The notes beneath the pieces were generated by a model. That model was not told where the DNA came from. It was given only the letters and a program-made list of their open reading frames with translations, and made no database searches. A DNA stretch of 64,000 bases from the NCBI GenBank assembly GCA_021234155.1, contig JAJEKV010000008.1, positions 10,160,740 through 10,224,739 on the forward strand, read 5' to 3'. Position numbers and translations under genes: made by a program. The stretch is from Isoetes taiwanensis (taxonomy: Eukaryota > Streptophyta > Lycopodiopsida > Isoetales > Isoetaceae). Each line of letters starts with the position of its first letter. Position 1 is the first letter of the stretch. Shown here piece after piece: positions 1 through 12,919 of this stretch.

Positions 1-3000
1 ACTAACTGGTTTCATCATCTGCATTGTGAGTTTTTTTGAATATTACAGCAGCAACATCTACGGAGATTAATACTCTTCTTTCTCCTGAAAAAGGCATGAG
101 TAGACCCACATTTGATCACCTTGCAAGCGCTGGAACAAGGATGATGGAAACACCATGCCAGTGGACGTGGAAGCTGCAACCATTTAAATGCAGTAACGGG
201 TTTGAATCTCTCAAATCTAAGCTTGAGCGGCACAATATCTCCAGATATTGGCTCATTAACAGAACTAATATATCTCAATCTGAGCTCCAATTCCTTCTCA
301 GGTATCCTTCCCCAGGCATCAGCAATCTGACAAATCCTGGGTGAATCTGGTTGGGTTTGCAACGATTTATTGGGTTTACTTCCATCTGATTTATCAAGCT
401 CGAATCTCTGCAATTTTTGTCAGCCCGACAATAATTTCACAGGCCGTTGCCCAAAGAGCTAAGCCAGTTAACGGAGCTTCAGGTTTTAGACCCACAGCGG
501 GGAGTTATTTCGAAGGTGCAATTCCAGTGGAATATTCTATCTTACCAAGCTCAACGTTCTCAAGCTGTCGGGAAATCTACAACCGGAAGCATCCTTACCA
601 GCTTGGAAATCTAACCCAGCTCAAGCATTTAGAGCTGGGCTACACATTTACTCGGTGGTATTCCCCTACTTTTTTGGGAATCTAATAAAACCTGGAGTAT
701 CTAGACCTTTAACAGGCTAATCTTTCCGGCAGGATACCTGCAGAATTTGGAAAGCTAACAAAAATGCAACACAGTGTTTATGTACAAAATTTTTTATCAG
801 GTTCCTTGCCGGATGAGATGGGAAATATGTCTGGTCTAATGTCGTTGGATTTATCAGACAACATGCTTGAGGGTACGATTCCTGATAGTTTTAGGAGGGA
901 TGCACAGTCTTACTCTATTGCATCTAATGGTAAACAGGTTAAATGGAAGCATTCCAAGCTTCATGGGGAGAGTTTAATCTTGCAGACTTTTTCAGTTTGG
1001 AACAACCGCATCACCGGAAGTCTTCTGATCTCTTGGGCAGTACTTCAAGCATTAGTTGGATTGACGTATCTTCGGAATTTTATCTCAGGCCAATTCCATC
1101 AGGTATTTGCAAAGGAGGTTCTCTTTTTCAAGCTGGAGCTTTTTTTCCAACAATCTGACCGGCCCCAGTCTGATCTTTCAAACTGCAAGGCTCTGTTTCG
1201 AGTAAAGAATGCACGATGACAGACTCTCTCTGGCTCCATACCCAAAAGCTTTCGGATCAATGCAATCTGACCAGGCTTGAGCTCTCCAGAAATAGCCAGC
1301 GGTTCCATTCCTGCAGAACTGGTGCAGCCCCTCGCCTTTCTTTTCATTGATATTTCTTCCAAATTTTATTCAAGATAGCATTCCTCCTCAGATTTGGAGT
1401 CTTCCCAACATTCAAGAATTCCATGCTTCCAACAACAGATTGTCTGGTTCCATCCCAGATCCAGATTATGATACTTCAATGCTTTCAGTGCTTGATCTTT
1501 CAAACAACTTCTTGATTGGAGGGATACCCAGTTCCATCAGACGCATGCCAGAGACTGGTGTCACTGAATTTAAAGGCAAACAATCCTAACAGGCACCCCT
1601 CTCAACTGATCTTGCAACATTACCAGTGCTGTCAATACTGATCTTTCGTCTAATAATTTCACAGGAGTGGTGCCATCTGAGTTTGAAAAATCTACCACAC
1701 TGGAGGCGTTTAATATTTCATTTAATCATCTATATGGGCAGCTGCCGGAGGGAGGATTTTTCAGGACTGCTAGCGAGGATCTTTCATGGGAAATGAAGGG
1801 CTATGTGGAGGAGTATTGGGTTCATGTTCTTGAAAAAAAGCCAGAGATGCTTCAGAGCAGGGAGGGAGGCACAAGCCAACAAGCCAGTGGTTGCTTTGGC
1901 TGGCTTTTTCTGCTGGCCTTGGTTGTTCTTTTAGCTGGTTGAATGTTTCTACAAGCAATACAAATGGTACCTGTGTGTTGGAGATGTGGAGGAGGAAGAA
2001 AAAGCTCCAACAGAATGGCCCTGGAAAATGACTGCCTTCCAAAGACTAGGCTTCACAATGGAAGATGTTCTGGACTGCCTCAAGGATACCAACATCATTG
2101 GAAGGGAGGTGCTGGAACTGTGTACAAGGCTCATATGGCCAGTGGAGAGGTTGTGGCTGTCAAATTGCTCAGAAAACCTCAGCATGATAGCTTCAACAGA
2201 GACCAGGGTTTCATGGCAGAGGTGAACTTGCTGGGTGGTAGGCATAGAAATATTGTTAGGTTGCTGGTTTTTGCTCCAACCATGAAAACCATTTGCTCTT
2301 GTATGAATACATGCCTAATGGCAACCTAGGGGAGGTTCTTCTTCATGTTAAGGGTGGCCCTAGTGTGTTTGGCAGATTGGGTTACAAGGTATAACATTTA
2401 TGTTGAGTGGCTCAAAGGGTCTGTCTTATTTGCACCATGATTGCTTTCCCAGATCATACATAGAGATGTGAAATCATGCAATATTTTGCTTGATTCTAAT
2501 ATGGAGGCGCGCGTCGCAGACTTCGGCGTGGCTAAACTCTTTGAGACAAGAGAATCAATGTCTGTCATTGCTGGATCTTATGGTTACATTGCTCCTGGTA
2601 TGTATGTCATGTGCTTTTTCTAAGTAACTTAGGGCTAAATCTTAAATTTGAGTTTGCATTTTTTTTCTGATCTGATTTTTCTTGATTTGCAGAATATGCC
2701 TTCACAAATGAAAGTAGACGAGAAGGCAGATATTTACAGCTATGGCGTGGTTCTTTTGGAACTCTGACAGGGGAAGAGACCTATTGAACCTGAATTTGGT
2801 GAATCAACTAACATAGTTGATAGGTTCATGTAAACTTGGGCGAGGTATAAATCAAGTGCTAGATCAAAGCATAGCATCTGCAGCTCTGTTGAAAGAGGAA
2901 ATGGTAATGGTTCTTCAGTTGCGCTACTCTGCACAAGCAGAATGCCAAAAGACAGGCCATCAATGAGATGTTGTGACAATGCTCTCTGGAAGCTCAACCC

Positions 3001-3066
3001 AGGAGAAAGCAGATTGGGGAGGCAGCTCAGAGTCCAGCAATCAAGTATTTGAAGCAGGTTACTGTT
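1..3066 (+). pseudogene. Broken copy of PXY/TDR-like LRR receptor kinase
   Basis: This is a near-identical but disrupted copy of the intact kinase at 21205-24286. Base 1 corresponds to 21219, so the start codon lies outside the window. The whole gene is covered: signal peptide, LRRs, membrane segment, kinase and the single intron (GT at 2598, AG at 2691-2692), ending at the same stop near 3066. Dozens of one- and two-base insertions and deletions plus some substitutions break the frame throughout, so no product longer than about 150 residues can be read. Examples are an extra T in the signal peptide, a lost ATT in kinase subdomain IV near 2238 and an extra A near 2711. The breaks are as dense in intron and 3' flank as in exons. 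It is either a recent degenerate duplicate or an uncorrected long-read version of the same locus. Confidence 0.9.
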
Positions 3067-5535
3067 TAAAGCAAAACAAATAAATTATATACTGTCTGTG
3101 CTCATTGGTTTCAGGACTAAGATTTGAGCGTATTTATGCTGCTTTGCTACATCAATTGAATATTATGTGGTGGCAAAAGCTCATACAGGACATACTTACT
3201 GTTGGTCTTACAGGCTTGGAGAAATACAACCAAGTTATGAGATTCCAGAAATGGCTTCATTTAGGAAACGTTACTACCTGCAACACAAGTTTCCTGATTC
3301 AATATACAAGCATATGGTTAGATAATCTTATTCCAACACAGTTAGATGCATGGTAATTTGTCAAATAATATCTAAATTATTAAAATGCCCTGCTTTTCTT
3401 GAAATTACCAAAATGCTTCTTCTGCTTCTTCAAAACGAAGAGATTATAAAGATGCCTCTGCTTTTCGCTAAATTTGCCAACATGTCTTTCAAATGAAAGG
3501 CATTTTGGTAGACATAGTAATATGGTTTTTACGGCTCATCAAAAATTAGGCGTTGTCTTCAAGAACATGTAGATCAAGAATAAGATCTTCCCATTGAGAA
3601 TAAATTCGTCTAAATCGTGGTTGGAAAATTTACAAGCTATGCTCTTTTTAAAGTTGTTATCTAAAGACACTTTTCTAAAGGATTAAAAATTGAAGGTTCC
3701 AACTCCATTCTAGATGATTTTTCATGCATTTGAAAAGTTCTTATTCTGTTCTATAAAGTATTTTGACTAGTCATATACTTTATTGTTCTAAAACCTATTA
3801 CATATATACTTAATTCCAAAATGTAGCATATAGGCCACCACATGTCTCAAGATAAAAATTACCTTGGTTTGAGATCCCGGAGGTGGTGATCCCATTCTCA
3901 GGGATCACCATAGAAAAGATCCCATCCTCGGGGATCCACCCGCGGTCAAGCTGCGTAGTTAATGGGTTATGCGAGTTTAGAACTGATTTTGACCCGGATT
4001 AGGCTTCGTTGATTACGGTGGCTCACTCGATTCCTCCTTCGACTTCTACGTCTCAGTCAGCCCATTGACCATCCAGCCCATTCGATTTGGTTCGGATCGA
4101 CGAAATAAGGGCATCCTTGAACGTGCGGTAAGGGGATCTCGTCCTCGAGATTGCGATTTTCGGGGATCCCCAATGGATCCAAGGGATTCAAAAATGCATT
4201 CATGATACCTTGGGATAACATAGCAAGGGAAAAAAATGTTATTAGATAATAGCATGCAAATGCGTTCACAAGGGGGACATTCTTTGAAATTGAGGTGTTT
4301 TGAATTTACATACTCCCAGATCAAACATTTTGTATTTACCCCAATCAAGTCCAACTAATTTTGCGTGTACAAATGTAGCAACTAACTATGAATGTCAATG
4401 GGTTGATTATGTTATCCCCCAATGCATGTTTTTGAATCTCAATGTGCTAATTAAGTCCTCACTCGACAAAACAAGAAAAATTCCATATCCCCATTGAGAT
4501 ATTTTGTTTGATAAAAAAAGGATGAAACCATTCATGACGTTATTTTTGGGGGTTATCTCTTTTTAAATGGGTACTAGCACCGACGAAGGCCAAATCTTCG
4601 AAATGAGCAAGTAATATCAATAATAGCATGATGAAAATGCACGCTTGGATCTAAACAAGGGAATTGTGGACCTTGCCTATATTCCTTTCTGTTACATAGA
4701 TTTAGGAACAATTCTTGCTTTTTGGATGTTTTAGATTTTACTATAAATGGGACGACATAAGGATATTGAGGTTTCTCCAAACAATTTGGGACCTAGTTGT
4801 ATGCTTTTAGTAACATTCACATGAAATTTTTACAATGTCCAAGTTAATTTGCGTGTTCTAATTATGTCGCATTAAGTACTCCCTTCAACATGGAATGGAA
4901 GTTATCATCAATTTTGTTGATTAGGATATCCCATTGAGGTATCAGGTGTGAATGCATGTTTTCCCGGGAGGGAATCCCCTCAATGTGCTAACCCTTAAGT
5001 CCTTTCTTGCTCGACCAAAAACCAGAAAAAAGGATGGGGTATCCACTGCCCGGCGATCCCCAAATTGAGCTGCTATGATAGCCTTTGTTTGATAAAAGTC
5101 TGGGGATCATCGTTAGGATCAGGGAAACCAATCCCTTAATCTAGGGCAGCCGTCAAGAGAACCTTATTTGAATTTTTGCAACAAAAAAAAAATCGTTGAT
5201 TCAACGGCTCTCATCTCTTTTAAATGGTAGCCCTACCACAGCAATAATCTGACCAGGGCAATGGGCCAAATCTTCTATAATGATTAGTAATATCAACCTA
5301 CACAAACAATGACAAGATGAAAACATGACAAACTAGCTGGTTTAGATCTAAACATGGTGTGGATTTTGCCTATATTCCTTGGTTTTTGTTACATATATTT
5401 AGGAACAATTCTTGTTTTGTGATGTCAGGAATTGAGACATTAGTACTTATAAATGGGATGACATATGTAGGATATTGAGGTAGGTTTCTACATTTAAATG
5501 TCAGCAATGTAGGACCTAGTTGTAGCCTTTTAGTA
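3067..5535. other. Gene-free 3' flank of the broken kinase copy
   Basis: No gene is seen. The stretch carries degraded counterparts of the inverted-repeat elements at 25052-25468 (here about 3857-4180) and 25469-25759 (about 4188-4445), and two copies of a roughly 250-bp repeat (about 4597-4820 and 5268-5535) also present at 25925-26185 and 26918-27185. Confidence 0.7.
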
Positions 5536-8500
5536 AGCTCAATAGGAAGGCTAAATTTCTTGATGCAAGGCTTCACACAATGCAATCAAGTATCATACAC
5601 ATCTATATTTTCGTGAAGATTGATTGACCTTGTAAAGTCTAGATTTCTTGGATCAAGTAGATTAGGTATTAACACATTTGCATCCTTATCATTTCCATTT
5701 TTATAGTAAAGATTGACCTTGTCTAACTAGATTTCGGTCAAACATTTTTTAGTAAATACAACATGATATCTACTATTCAAAGGACTTAGGGCATTTTGGA
5801 AGCATGTTGCGTAAGAGGGCAGGGGATCTTAATCTTTAGCGTAGATACATTCTTGGAAGGCTTTGCACAAAGCGGATCTGTTCGGATCATCCAAATCAAA
5901 AAATAGTGCTTACATTTGTGGGCTTTGAGCTTTGATGCATAGATATGCGAAGTGAGATAGGATACAAAACTATTTGGATCCACTTTGCCTTTGAATGCTT
6001 GGACTTGTGGATGCAATCTTTGTTGCGTAGCCCTCCATTATGAAGGAGTTTTGTGTTACAAGGTCCCTCTAATGCACCTAAATTGGTTCAGTATGTAGAA
6101 CATCATTTGCTTGTTGTTGAATGTAACACTCATGATGTTTGGGAACGGCAACCTAGAGTAGGGGCGTGATTTTTTTCTAATTCTACACATCAAAATATCA
6201 AGTGCATGTGGAAAAACTTTGCGACATGATGTACTCGATGGTTATATATTTGCCCATGAACTTTCTTTAAATGAGAGAACTTAACTTTGAATGAGATAAT
6301 GTAACTTGAATGAGATAAATATAACCCGGCGCTTTTCAGGCGGAGTTATACTTGTCCATGAACTTCTTTTAAACAGAAACGAAGAGATAATATAACATTG
6401 ACACTCTAATGCTTTTAAAACTGTCACTTCAAATTCAATTAGAACAGAAGAGATGACACTTCAGGGACTTTGTTTACAGGCCTGACCAAAGTAGTAACAA
6501 TCACCATGTGAAACAAGACAAGAAAGTGAAGATGCCAAGTTCTTAGTGTTTTGATGACTGTACTATAGAGGACCAATTTCTTAAATTTACTGCCACACGG
6601 GGCCAACCATGCAGATTGGCAACTTGACTTATTCCAGTCCCTTCATCCGACTATTATCAATATGGGGAACTTGTATGGCACAAGACCAGCAGATTGTTAA
6701 TTTCAGAATCAATCGGAAGATGAAGTTCAAACCATCAACTATGTTGCAGATCCCTTTCTTTTCTCTAGTCTACTCAGTCCTCATCTCATCGTATCTAATG
6801 AAGGATTCAATTTGTGGTTTGATGTTTATTTACAAACACATAAAAAGGTGAACAAAATCAAAGAACAAACGTAATATACCTGCAATGGCAGCTCGGAGAT
6901 ACAACCTCTTGTTTGCAAATTCCCAATAAAACATGTGCATAAAGATGATAATGAAAAGGTTTATGGCTGTTTTCTAGTTTTAACTGTGCAAAAAAGACAA
7001 GTCTATTTTGCACTCTTCACCATTTTCTACATATTCCTCTTTCTATGGTACTAAAACTGTTGCAATGACAAGATTGAATTTGATTTATAGATAGATAACA
7101 TGGCCAATATGGTCAATATTGCATTGATTTTTTTGTCTCAAATAACAAAATTGATAGACTTACAAATTCAGGAACACATTGATCAATCTCTGGGAACTCG
7201 AGCTCAGACAATAGGGCTCGAAATTTATTTTATTTGCCAATGCCTTCTTGTTTGCACGGTTAGTCTTCTGAAGAAGTAAAGGCACAACTTGCAGTATGAA
7301 TGCCATGGCCCCAACCAGACTATGACCTATGGTTTCATATCGAATAATTCCATGTCTGTCTTAAATCCTAGTTTTTGTTTTCGACGGTGGGAAACATTGA
7401 CTGACGACAATTTGTCTAAAAGTAGGTCCTTAGAGAGAAGACTCCTCTAATTGCTACTTTGAGTGTTATAAACTACCCAATCGCCCATCAATTAGGAAGT
7501 CATAGTTTTGCCATAGAGCATGGTATGCGATTCTGGCGCTATTTTGTGATTTATCAATCTTTGTGTTTATGTAAGTTTGATTTGGATGCATTATTGCATC
7601 CAAGACATGCTTTTTATTTTGGGCAAATATTTTTTTAGGCGACATGTTTTTTATTTTGGGCAAAACTTTCTTATGGGCAGGACATGCTTTTGATTTGGGG
7701 CTAAACTTTCAAACTGTTTTATCGAAACACCTATGGACTTGTTTATAGTAGAGACATCTCCAATACGGAAAAATATAAGCCTTTTTAGATTTGCATTTAC
7801 ATCATTTGTTGGCCTTCGACTCAAATGTTTTTCTTATTTTAATGCCTTTGCAAATGCAACTATTAGCTACTGAGTTTAAATGTTTAAATGTATATGCTCT
7901 TTATTGAAGACTCTTGCCCTATAACTTTGAATGAGGAATTCACGTGTTGATCTTGTAATATTATTTATCCGTTCGGTGAAGACTATCTAAAACTTCTTGC
8001 TATATAATTCATCTAATTTCCATGCTTAATACTGCAAGTTTTGTTACAAAACAATAAGCAAAGCTGGAAAATATCTTGGAATCATGTGCTTTGAGAGCAC
8101 AATAAACATATGGGTTTCACTAAACTAGTCAAATAGTTTTGACAGAAGAATTTGGATAAGCCAACCCAATCATCTTATGTATACCTAACAATAGAGAATC
8201 CTCACAACCAATGGCAGCTCAAGGAAGCAACCTAAACACAGTGTCCATAGGTCATGGAGGATAGACCTTCAATTTACTATCAATCTTCTATTCTATTCGA
8301 GCATATTGTTTCTAGTCGCAATTCATTTCATGTGTCATAATTGCAAATGATATTGTTAGATAAACAATTGAAACAAAACTCGAAATGTTCAATTAGGCAC
8401 ACGCCAAAAAGAACATAAATGTACAGACGTGCAGACCAACGAGCAAAACATGCAAACTAACTCTGAAGAAGTATATAGGCCAAATGAGAAACTTAAGGCA

Positions 8501-8674
8501 AAGGATTTACCAACACTATTCAAACATCAAAATCACCAAGCCATCCAACATGTCTACAACCACCTCAACTCAACTCCTAGCAAGTCTAAGAAATCTTGGT
8601 ACCTTTCTGAAAGGGAAGTCAAAATAAAACCTAACAAGCCTTACCTTGCTAAAGCCTTTGGTGTGCTTCTTGCT
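5536..8674. other. AT-rich stretch with no recognisable gene
   Basis: Read on both strands, this 3.1 kb shows only short chance frames, none resembling a known family. A weak three-copy tandem repeat of about 45 bp lies near 7605-7710, built on GACATGCTTTT and a TTTGGGC word. Confidence 0.6.

Positions 8675-8678
<4 letters not shown>

Positions 8679-8706
<28 letters not shown>
8679..8706. repeat. Poly-T tract of about 27 bases
   Basis: An uninterrupted T run. It may be the tail of a minus-strand retroposed sequence, but no body of such an element is recognised next to it. Confidence 0.8.
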
Positions 8707-8711
<5 letters not shown>

Positions 8712-8874
8712 GATATGGTTTTAACATGTTAAAGACTCGGATATACCCATGGTTCAAATGTGATGGTATCCAATATTTACGGGGCTCCTCAAACTACTGG
8801 TAACACATTATTACCCCATTGTTTGTGAACAATCACATGGAATGATCACAAAATGTAAACAATCACATGTAAAG

Positions 8875-8900
8875 CCCACCGACGGTGGGTAATTTACTAG
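8875..8900 (+). mobile_element. Helitron 3' terminus, plus strand
   Basis: A perfect hairpin (CCCACC, loop GAC, GGTGGG; 8875-8889) is followed seven bases later by CTAG at 8897-8900 and then a T. A short GC-rich hairpin about 10 bases before CTRR, followed by host T, is the standard Helitron end. No matching 5' TC terminus was identified upstream, so the element's length is unknown. Confidence 0.6.
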
Positions 8901-9157
8901 TTCCTCTATATTCCCTAAGATTCCTCTAGATTAGTTTCTTCACGATTCTAAGAAATTCCTTTATATTCTCAAAAATCTATGAAGATTCCCCTAGACTCTC
9001 TTTGATTAGTCACATATTGCTTTCCCCTAGATTTGATGGTATAATGGTGCTTATAAAATTGGTCATAAAAAAACTTAAGAGATCACACCACTTAAAAAAC
9101 CACACTTCCTCCCGAAAAACTCCTCTTCATATGAAGTATAATCACAAGCAAAAAAAA

Positions 9158-9250
9158 TAAGCGAGTTAGCTCGTTGATTGCATTGGTTAAAGCATTAGGA
9201 TATTGGATTATTTTGGTACAGATTCGAGTCTCTGCATTTCATATTCTAAA
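9158..9250 (+). mobile_element. Candidate tRNA-derived SINE head
   Basis: The sequence carries an A-box-like TTAGCTCGTTGATTGC and, about 45 bases on, a B-box-like GATTCGAGTCTC, in the spacing of a tRNA-type pol III promoter. It does not fold as a clean functional tRNA. The following 90 bases repeat a 50-bp phrase (TTTCATATTC...CTTAGG) twice, which could be SINE body. Confidence 0.4.
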
Positions 9251-9257
9251 CCCTTAG

Positions 9258-10112
9258 GTGAATCCGTATAGAGATGAGTCCCCATATTTCATATTCCAAA
9301 ATCTTAGGCGAACCTGTATGACGTACCTTTGGTCATGGCGTCTGAAGTTAAAACTTTTTGAGTTTCTTATACAAAGTGTGATTTTATATGGATGTAAGAT
9401 TTGGGGGCCAAATCTGCCCCAATGCTTGTGGGATGATTTTGAATAGGTCATGACGAAATTCTTTCGATTAGAATTTGGGGTAAAAGCCCAAACACCATAT
9501 CCGATGATGCTGGCAGAATCTGGTCTTATGCCACTTGAAGGAGAGGTTATCTTCAAATGCATCAGATACCTCACTAAAGTACGAGGGATGGATGAGTCTC
9601 GACTCCCTCACATTGCATTTGTATTTAGTCGTGACAAGGTCTGGTTTGCTGATGTTAAGTCATGGCTTGCCAAATGGGATATCACTTGGGAAGAGGCTGT
9701 TAAAGTAAAAGAGTTAAGACCATGGATTTTTGAGAAGGTCAAAAGGAAAGTTTGGCAAAACCCTAAAACCTAGATGCTTCTCTACAAGCAAAATATGAAT
9801 CCTGCTTTGAGCATTGTTGTACATCTGACTGAGAATATCTCAATAAAAAACCGTCATAATATCAGTAGATTGAGGCTCATTTCACATCACCTTGGCGTTG
9901 AGGTTGGGTGATGCGGACTCCTTCCCAGATCTATGAGATGTTGTAAAGTCTGTGGCGAAGATGAAGTTGAAGATGAAGAACATGTGGTGATTAAATGTCC
10001 TGCATATAATAACCTATTGCGTGACAGATTTGGGATCTACACCACTGATCTACATACTTTTTTTACACTTCCAGGGACAGGATTGGATCCTATCTTATAG
10101 AAGACTTGCACT
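9258..10112 (+). pseudogene. LINE fragment: RT C-terminus and zinc-knuckle tail
   Basis: This is the 3' part of a non-LTR retrotransposon second ORF. Readable frames give the RT thumb region (a VILYGCKIWGP motif near 9395) and a 107-residue stretch at 9450-9773 that matches the equivalent part of the LINE at 11285-12697. After several stops comes a zf-RVT-type region at about 9865-10040 with a C-x2-C pair, the phrase VEDEEHVV and a CPAY motif. The 5' half, including the catalytic RT motifs, is missing. Typical 5'-truncated, decayed insertion. Confidence 0.8.
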
Positions 10113-10504
10113 AAAAATTTAAATGTCATATTGGATGAGATGGAGGATTTAAGTGAGAGTGAGGAAGTAGATGAGGATGGGCAAAGTATCTTTGGTGGGG
10201 TGCAAAAGCAGCGTGCCCCGGACAAGATGCTTTTAGCACCCCCCACTCCCTTTTTTGGGTCTTTGGTGGGTTCGTTTTTTTACACCCTTCATTTGTTAAG
10301 AGGATTCTTCAACCAAGAATCATTCCACATTGCTCGAATTTTCCATCAGATTAGCATCGATTTCATTAGATTGGAGTCTGACTAGTGCGCAGAAATGACC
10401 CAAACTCCAAATTGGCATGTGAATCTCCAATTAGTTCCTCAATCCATCATATATTTTCATAAAACTTATCCACCAAGGTAGGATTGTCATTTCGACCATA
10501 TTCA

Positions 10505-11012
10505 GCCTAAAAGCCCCATCTAATTTTGCTTAAATTGGGCTGACTTAAGAGATTTCTCACTGTTTTACAAAAAACCTGTTGCAAGAATGGTTTTTCTTTA
10601 ATTTTTCACTCAATATCCCAAATTAGGTTCTGAAATTTTGCACGTAGGATATGGATGCATGGCCGATTATGAAAATCTGAAAAGCCCCGGTGATTTAGCT
10701 TAATTTGGGCTGAATTAAAAATTCTTCACCTGTACCAAAGCTAGCTGCAGAAATGGTTTTTCTCTAATTGCTCACACAATATCCCAAATTAGGTTCTGAA
10801 ATTTTGCACGTGGGATATGGGTGCATGGCCGATTATGAAAATCACGAAAAGCCCCATCGACTTAGCTTAATTTGGGCTGAATTAAGAAATTTTGTTCTGT
10901 TTTACCAAAATTGCTGCAGAAATGGGTTTTCTCTAATTGCTCACTCAATATCCCAAAGTAGGCCCTGAAATTTTGCATGTATGATCGAATTGCATGCCCG
11001 ATTATAAAAAAC
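10505..11012. repeat. Three-copy tandem repeat, about 170-bp unit
   Basis: Units start at the word GCCCC at 10513, 10684 and 10851 (periods 171 and 167). Each unit contains TTGGGCTGA(C/A)TTAA, GCAGAAATGG, CAATATCCCAAA and GAAATTTTGCA(C/T)GT. There is no coding potential. It is a small satellite-like array with moderate divergence between copies. Confidence 0.85.
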
Positions 11013-11149
11013 AAAAAAAGGTCTTTGGAAAGTCTTTGGGTCTTTGATCGCGTTTATTTGTACCCCAACAGCATACTTTGCCCGGGATCTTTGAAACCCA
11101 TCTTTTTTTTAAGATATTTTGTACAAAACTATCGCCTAATAGGCATGTC

Positions 11150-11183
11150 TTTGACCTTCTATGGATGTAATATATTTCATTTC

Positions 11184-11186
<3 letters not shown>
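11150..11186 (+). mobile_element. Relic LINE 3' tail
   Basis: The string ATGGATGTAATATATTTCA followed by (TTTCA) copies matches the 3' end of the LINE at 12650-12697. No body precedes it. The CT microsatellite grows directly out of this tail. Confidence 0.45.

Positions 11187-11269
<83 letters not shown>
11187..11269. repeat. (CT)n microsatellite, about 83 bp
   Basis: A pure CT dinucleotide run without interruptions, directly upstream of a LINE reverse transcriptase fragment. Confidence 0.95.
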
Positions 11270-11272
<3 letters not shown>

Positions 11273-11284
11273 GTAGAGAGTAAT

Positions 11285-12697
11285 ATGGGAGTTAAACAGG
11301 GGTGTCCTTTGTCGCCTACCTTGTTTGGATTGTTCATAGATCAGCTGGAGGGGTGGATAAGAGCACATGGAGGGGATGGTACACCCTTGAATGGGTATGT
11401 ACTTATGTTGTTGCTATATGCTGATGATATTGTGTTGCTATCTCGGAGCATACAGGGGATGCAAAGACATGTGGATGTGCTTGCTGGTTTTTGTGATGCT
11501 AAAAGTATGCAGGTAAATCTGGAAAAAGACTAAAGCTGTTGTTTTTTGAGCGAATAAAACAGATCATGTGAGGCTACTTTACAAGGGTAAGCAAGTTGAG
11601 GTCATTGAAAGCTATAAGTATCTGGGTTTGACTGTAGACAAAAGTCTGAATTGGAATCAGGCAGTCGAACATAGAGTGAGTGCGGGCTTAAAGGCACTAT
11701 ATACAATGCAGAGAAGGTGTGTGAATGCTGACATTTGGAACTTTGAAATGAAACACATGCTCTTTAAAGTATTGGTACAAACGGTTATATTGTATGGTTG
11801 TGAAGCCTGAGGGCAAGGCCTCGCTAATAATGGGTGGAAAAAGGTGGAAAAAATACGAAAGAAATTTTTTCACACGGAACTGGGCACCAAAATGCAAACG
11901 CCATATGATATGATGTTAGGAGAGTGCGGGATGATACCCCTTGAAGCTGAAGCTCTTTGCAAAACCTTACGTTATCTGCATCAGGTTTTATATGATATGC
12001 CCAGGAATAGCTTGCCAAGAATTGTTTGTAGAGTAGTGACAAAGGTTGGTATGCGGATATTAGTAGATGGCTGGTGAAATGGGGATGGATATTCACGAAT
12101 TGCGGATGAATCGGGGAAGATATTGAGGGATGGGTTGGAAGAGTGTTCTCACTAAGACATGGAGACGCCAAACCGTGAAGAAAGAGTACTATCGGACTCG
12201 GATGAATCCCACATTGAAGGCAAGCTAAAGATCTTAGTGAACCCATATCTATGAAGCATAGGCAAGCAATTGCGAGGATCCGGTTAAGCTCGCACCATCT
12301 TGGTGTGGAGGTAGGGAGATGGGCAGACATCGCTCATGATCTTAGACACTGTAACTTGTGTAGTGATGGTGTGGTGGAGGATGCGGCTCATATCTTACTT
12401 TGTTGCCGTGCTTATTCAGACTTAAGAGTCATACATGGGATCAGTGCTACCTCCCTTGAGGAGTTCTTTCGGTACCCAGGGGCATCCATTGGGGGATATA
12501 TTGTTGACATTCTTAAACATAGAGATGCTTGTTTGAAAAATCAAAAGGTACGAGAGATTGAGATAGAGGAGCCCAGTGTGTTACTCTCAGAAGACGCACT
12601 GGATGACTTGTTTTATAATTTTGAATGTAACTTGTAAACGTCTCATAGACCTGGTGGTCTCGAAGATGGAATAATATATTTCATTTCATTTCATTTC
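11285..12697 (+). pseudogene. 5'-truncated LINE: reverse transcriptase and zf-RVT region
   Basis: Part of a non-LTR retrotransposon second ORF. The first frame (11285-11533) has the RT motifs GVKQGCPLSPTLFGL and LLYADDIVLL (the catalytic F/YADD). Frames at 11568-11810 and 11844-12077 give the thumb and connection region, and 12251-12637 a zf-RVT-type tail with CNLC and the phrase VEDAAHILLCC. At least three frameshifts separate them, so it is dead. The finger region and endonuclease are absent, showing 5' truncation. After the stop comes a short 3' UTR with a GACC-TGGT-GGTC stem-loop (12648-12659) and a (TTTCA)n tail to about 12697. Confidence 0.88.
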
Positions 12698-12772
12698 TCT
12701 CGTATTTGGGACGCTAGGGATTTGGAGGTGAAGGTTCGACAGGCCATAACTCTCTCCCAGAGTGTCAGATTG

Positions 12773-12917
12773 TGTAACGGACCCATGGGAGACTGTTTGA
12801 GTAAATCTGGGTGTCGCATTCCCGAGACACTGGCATAAATGGGTAGAAGCGACTACTTATAAACATCTAGACGGTTTTGCCCAGTTAGTTAAGGGCATGT
12901 CGATTATGAACGTCACA
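12773..12917 (+). repeat. 5' LTR, 145 bp
   Basis: It begins TGTAACGGACCC, ends GTCACA, and lies directly upstream of a primer-binding site. The uninterrupted copy shows that the right LTR was split after a GACAC motif. Confidence 0.85.
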
Positions 12918-12919
12918 AT

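Larger units (their letters stand above)
1..5535. repeat. Left copy of a duplicated 5.5-6 kb block
   Basis: Bases 1-5535 are collinear with 21219-27185: kinase gene, its 3' region, then the cluster of GATCCC-rich inverted-repeat elements. Similarity stops sharply after the string TTTTAGTAA at about 5535. In the 4.9-5.2 kb part the counterpart of the MULE-type MITE is scrambled and carries pieces that match 25740-25850. The left window edge truncates the block. Confidence 0.85.

Noticed and set aside
36-2329. Separate short genes on either strand in the left 2.3 kb
   Set aside because: They are fragments or shadows of one broken receptor kinase reading frame.
8429-8803. 124-codon ORF ending in poly-Phe
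   Set aside because: The end is the poly-T tract and the rest shows no family or codon signal.
11177-11276. Proteins with Ser-Leu or Arg-Glu repeats
   Set aside because: Translation of the CT microsatellite.
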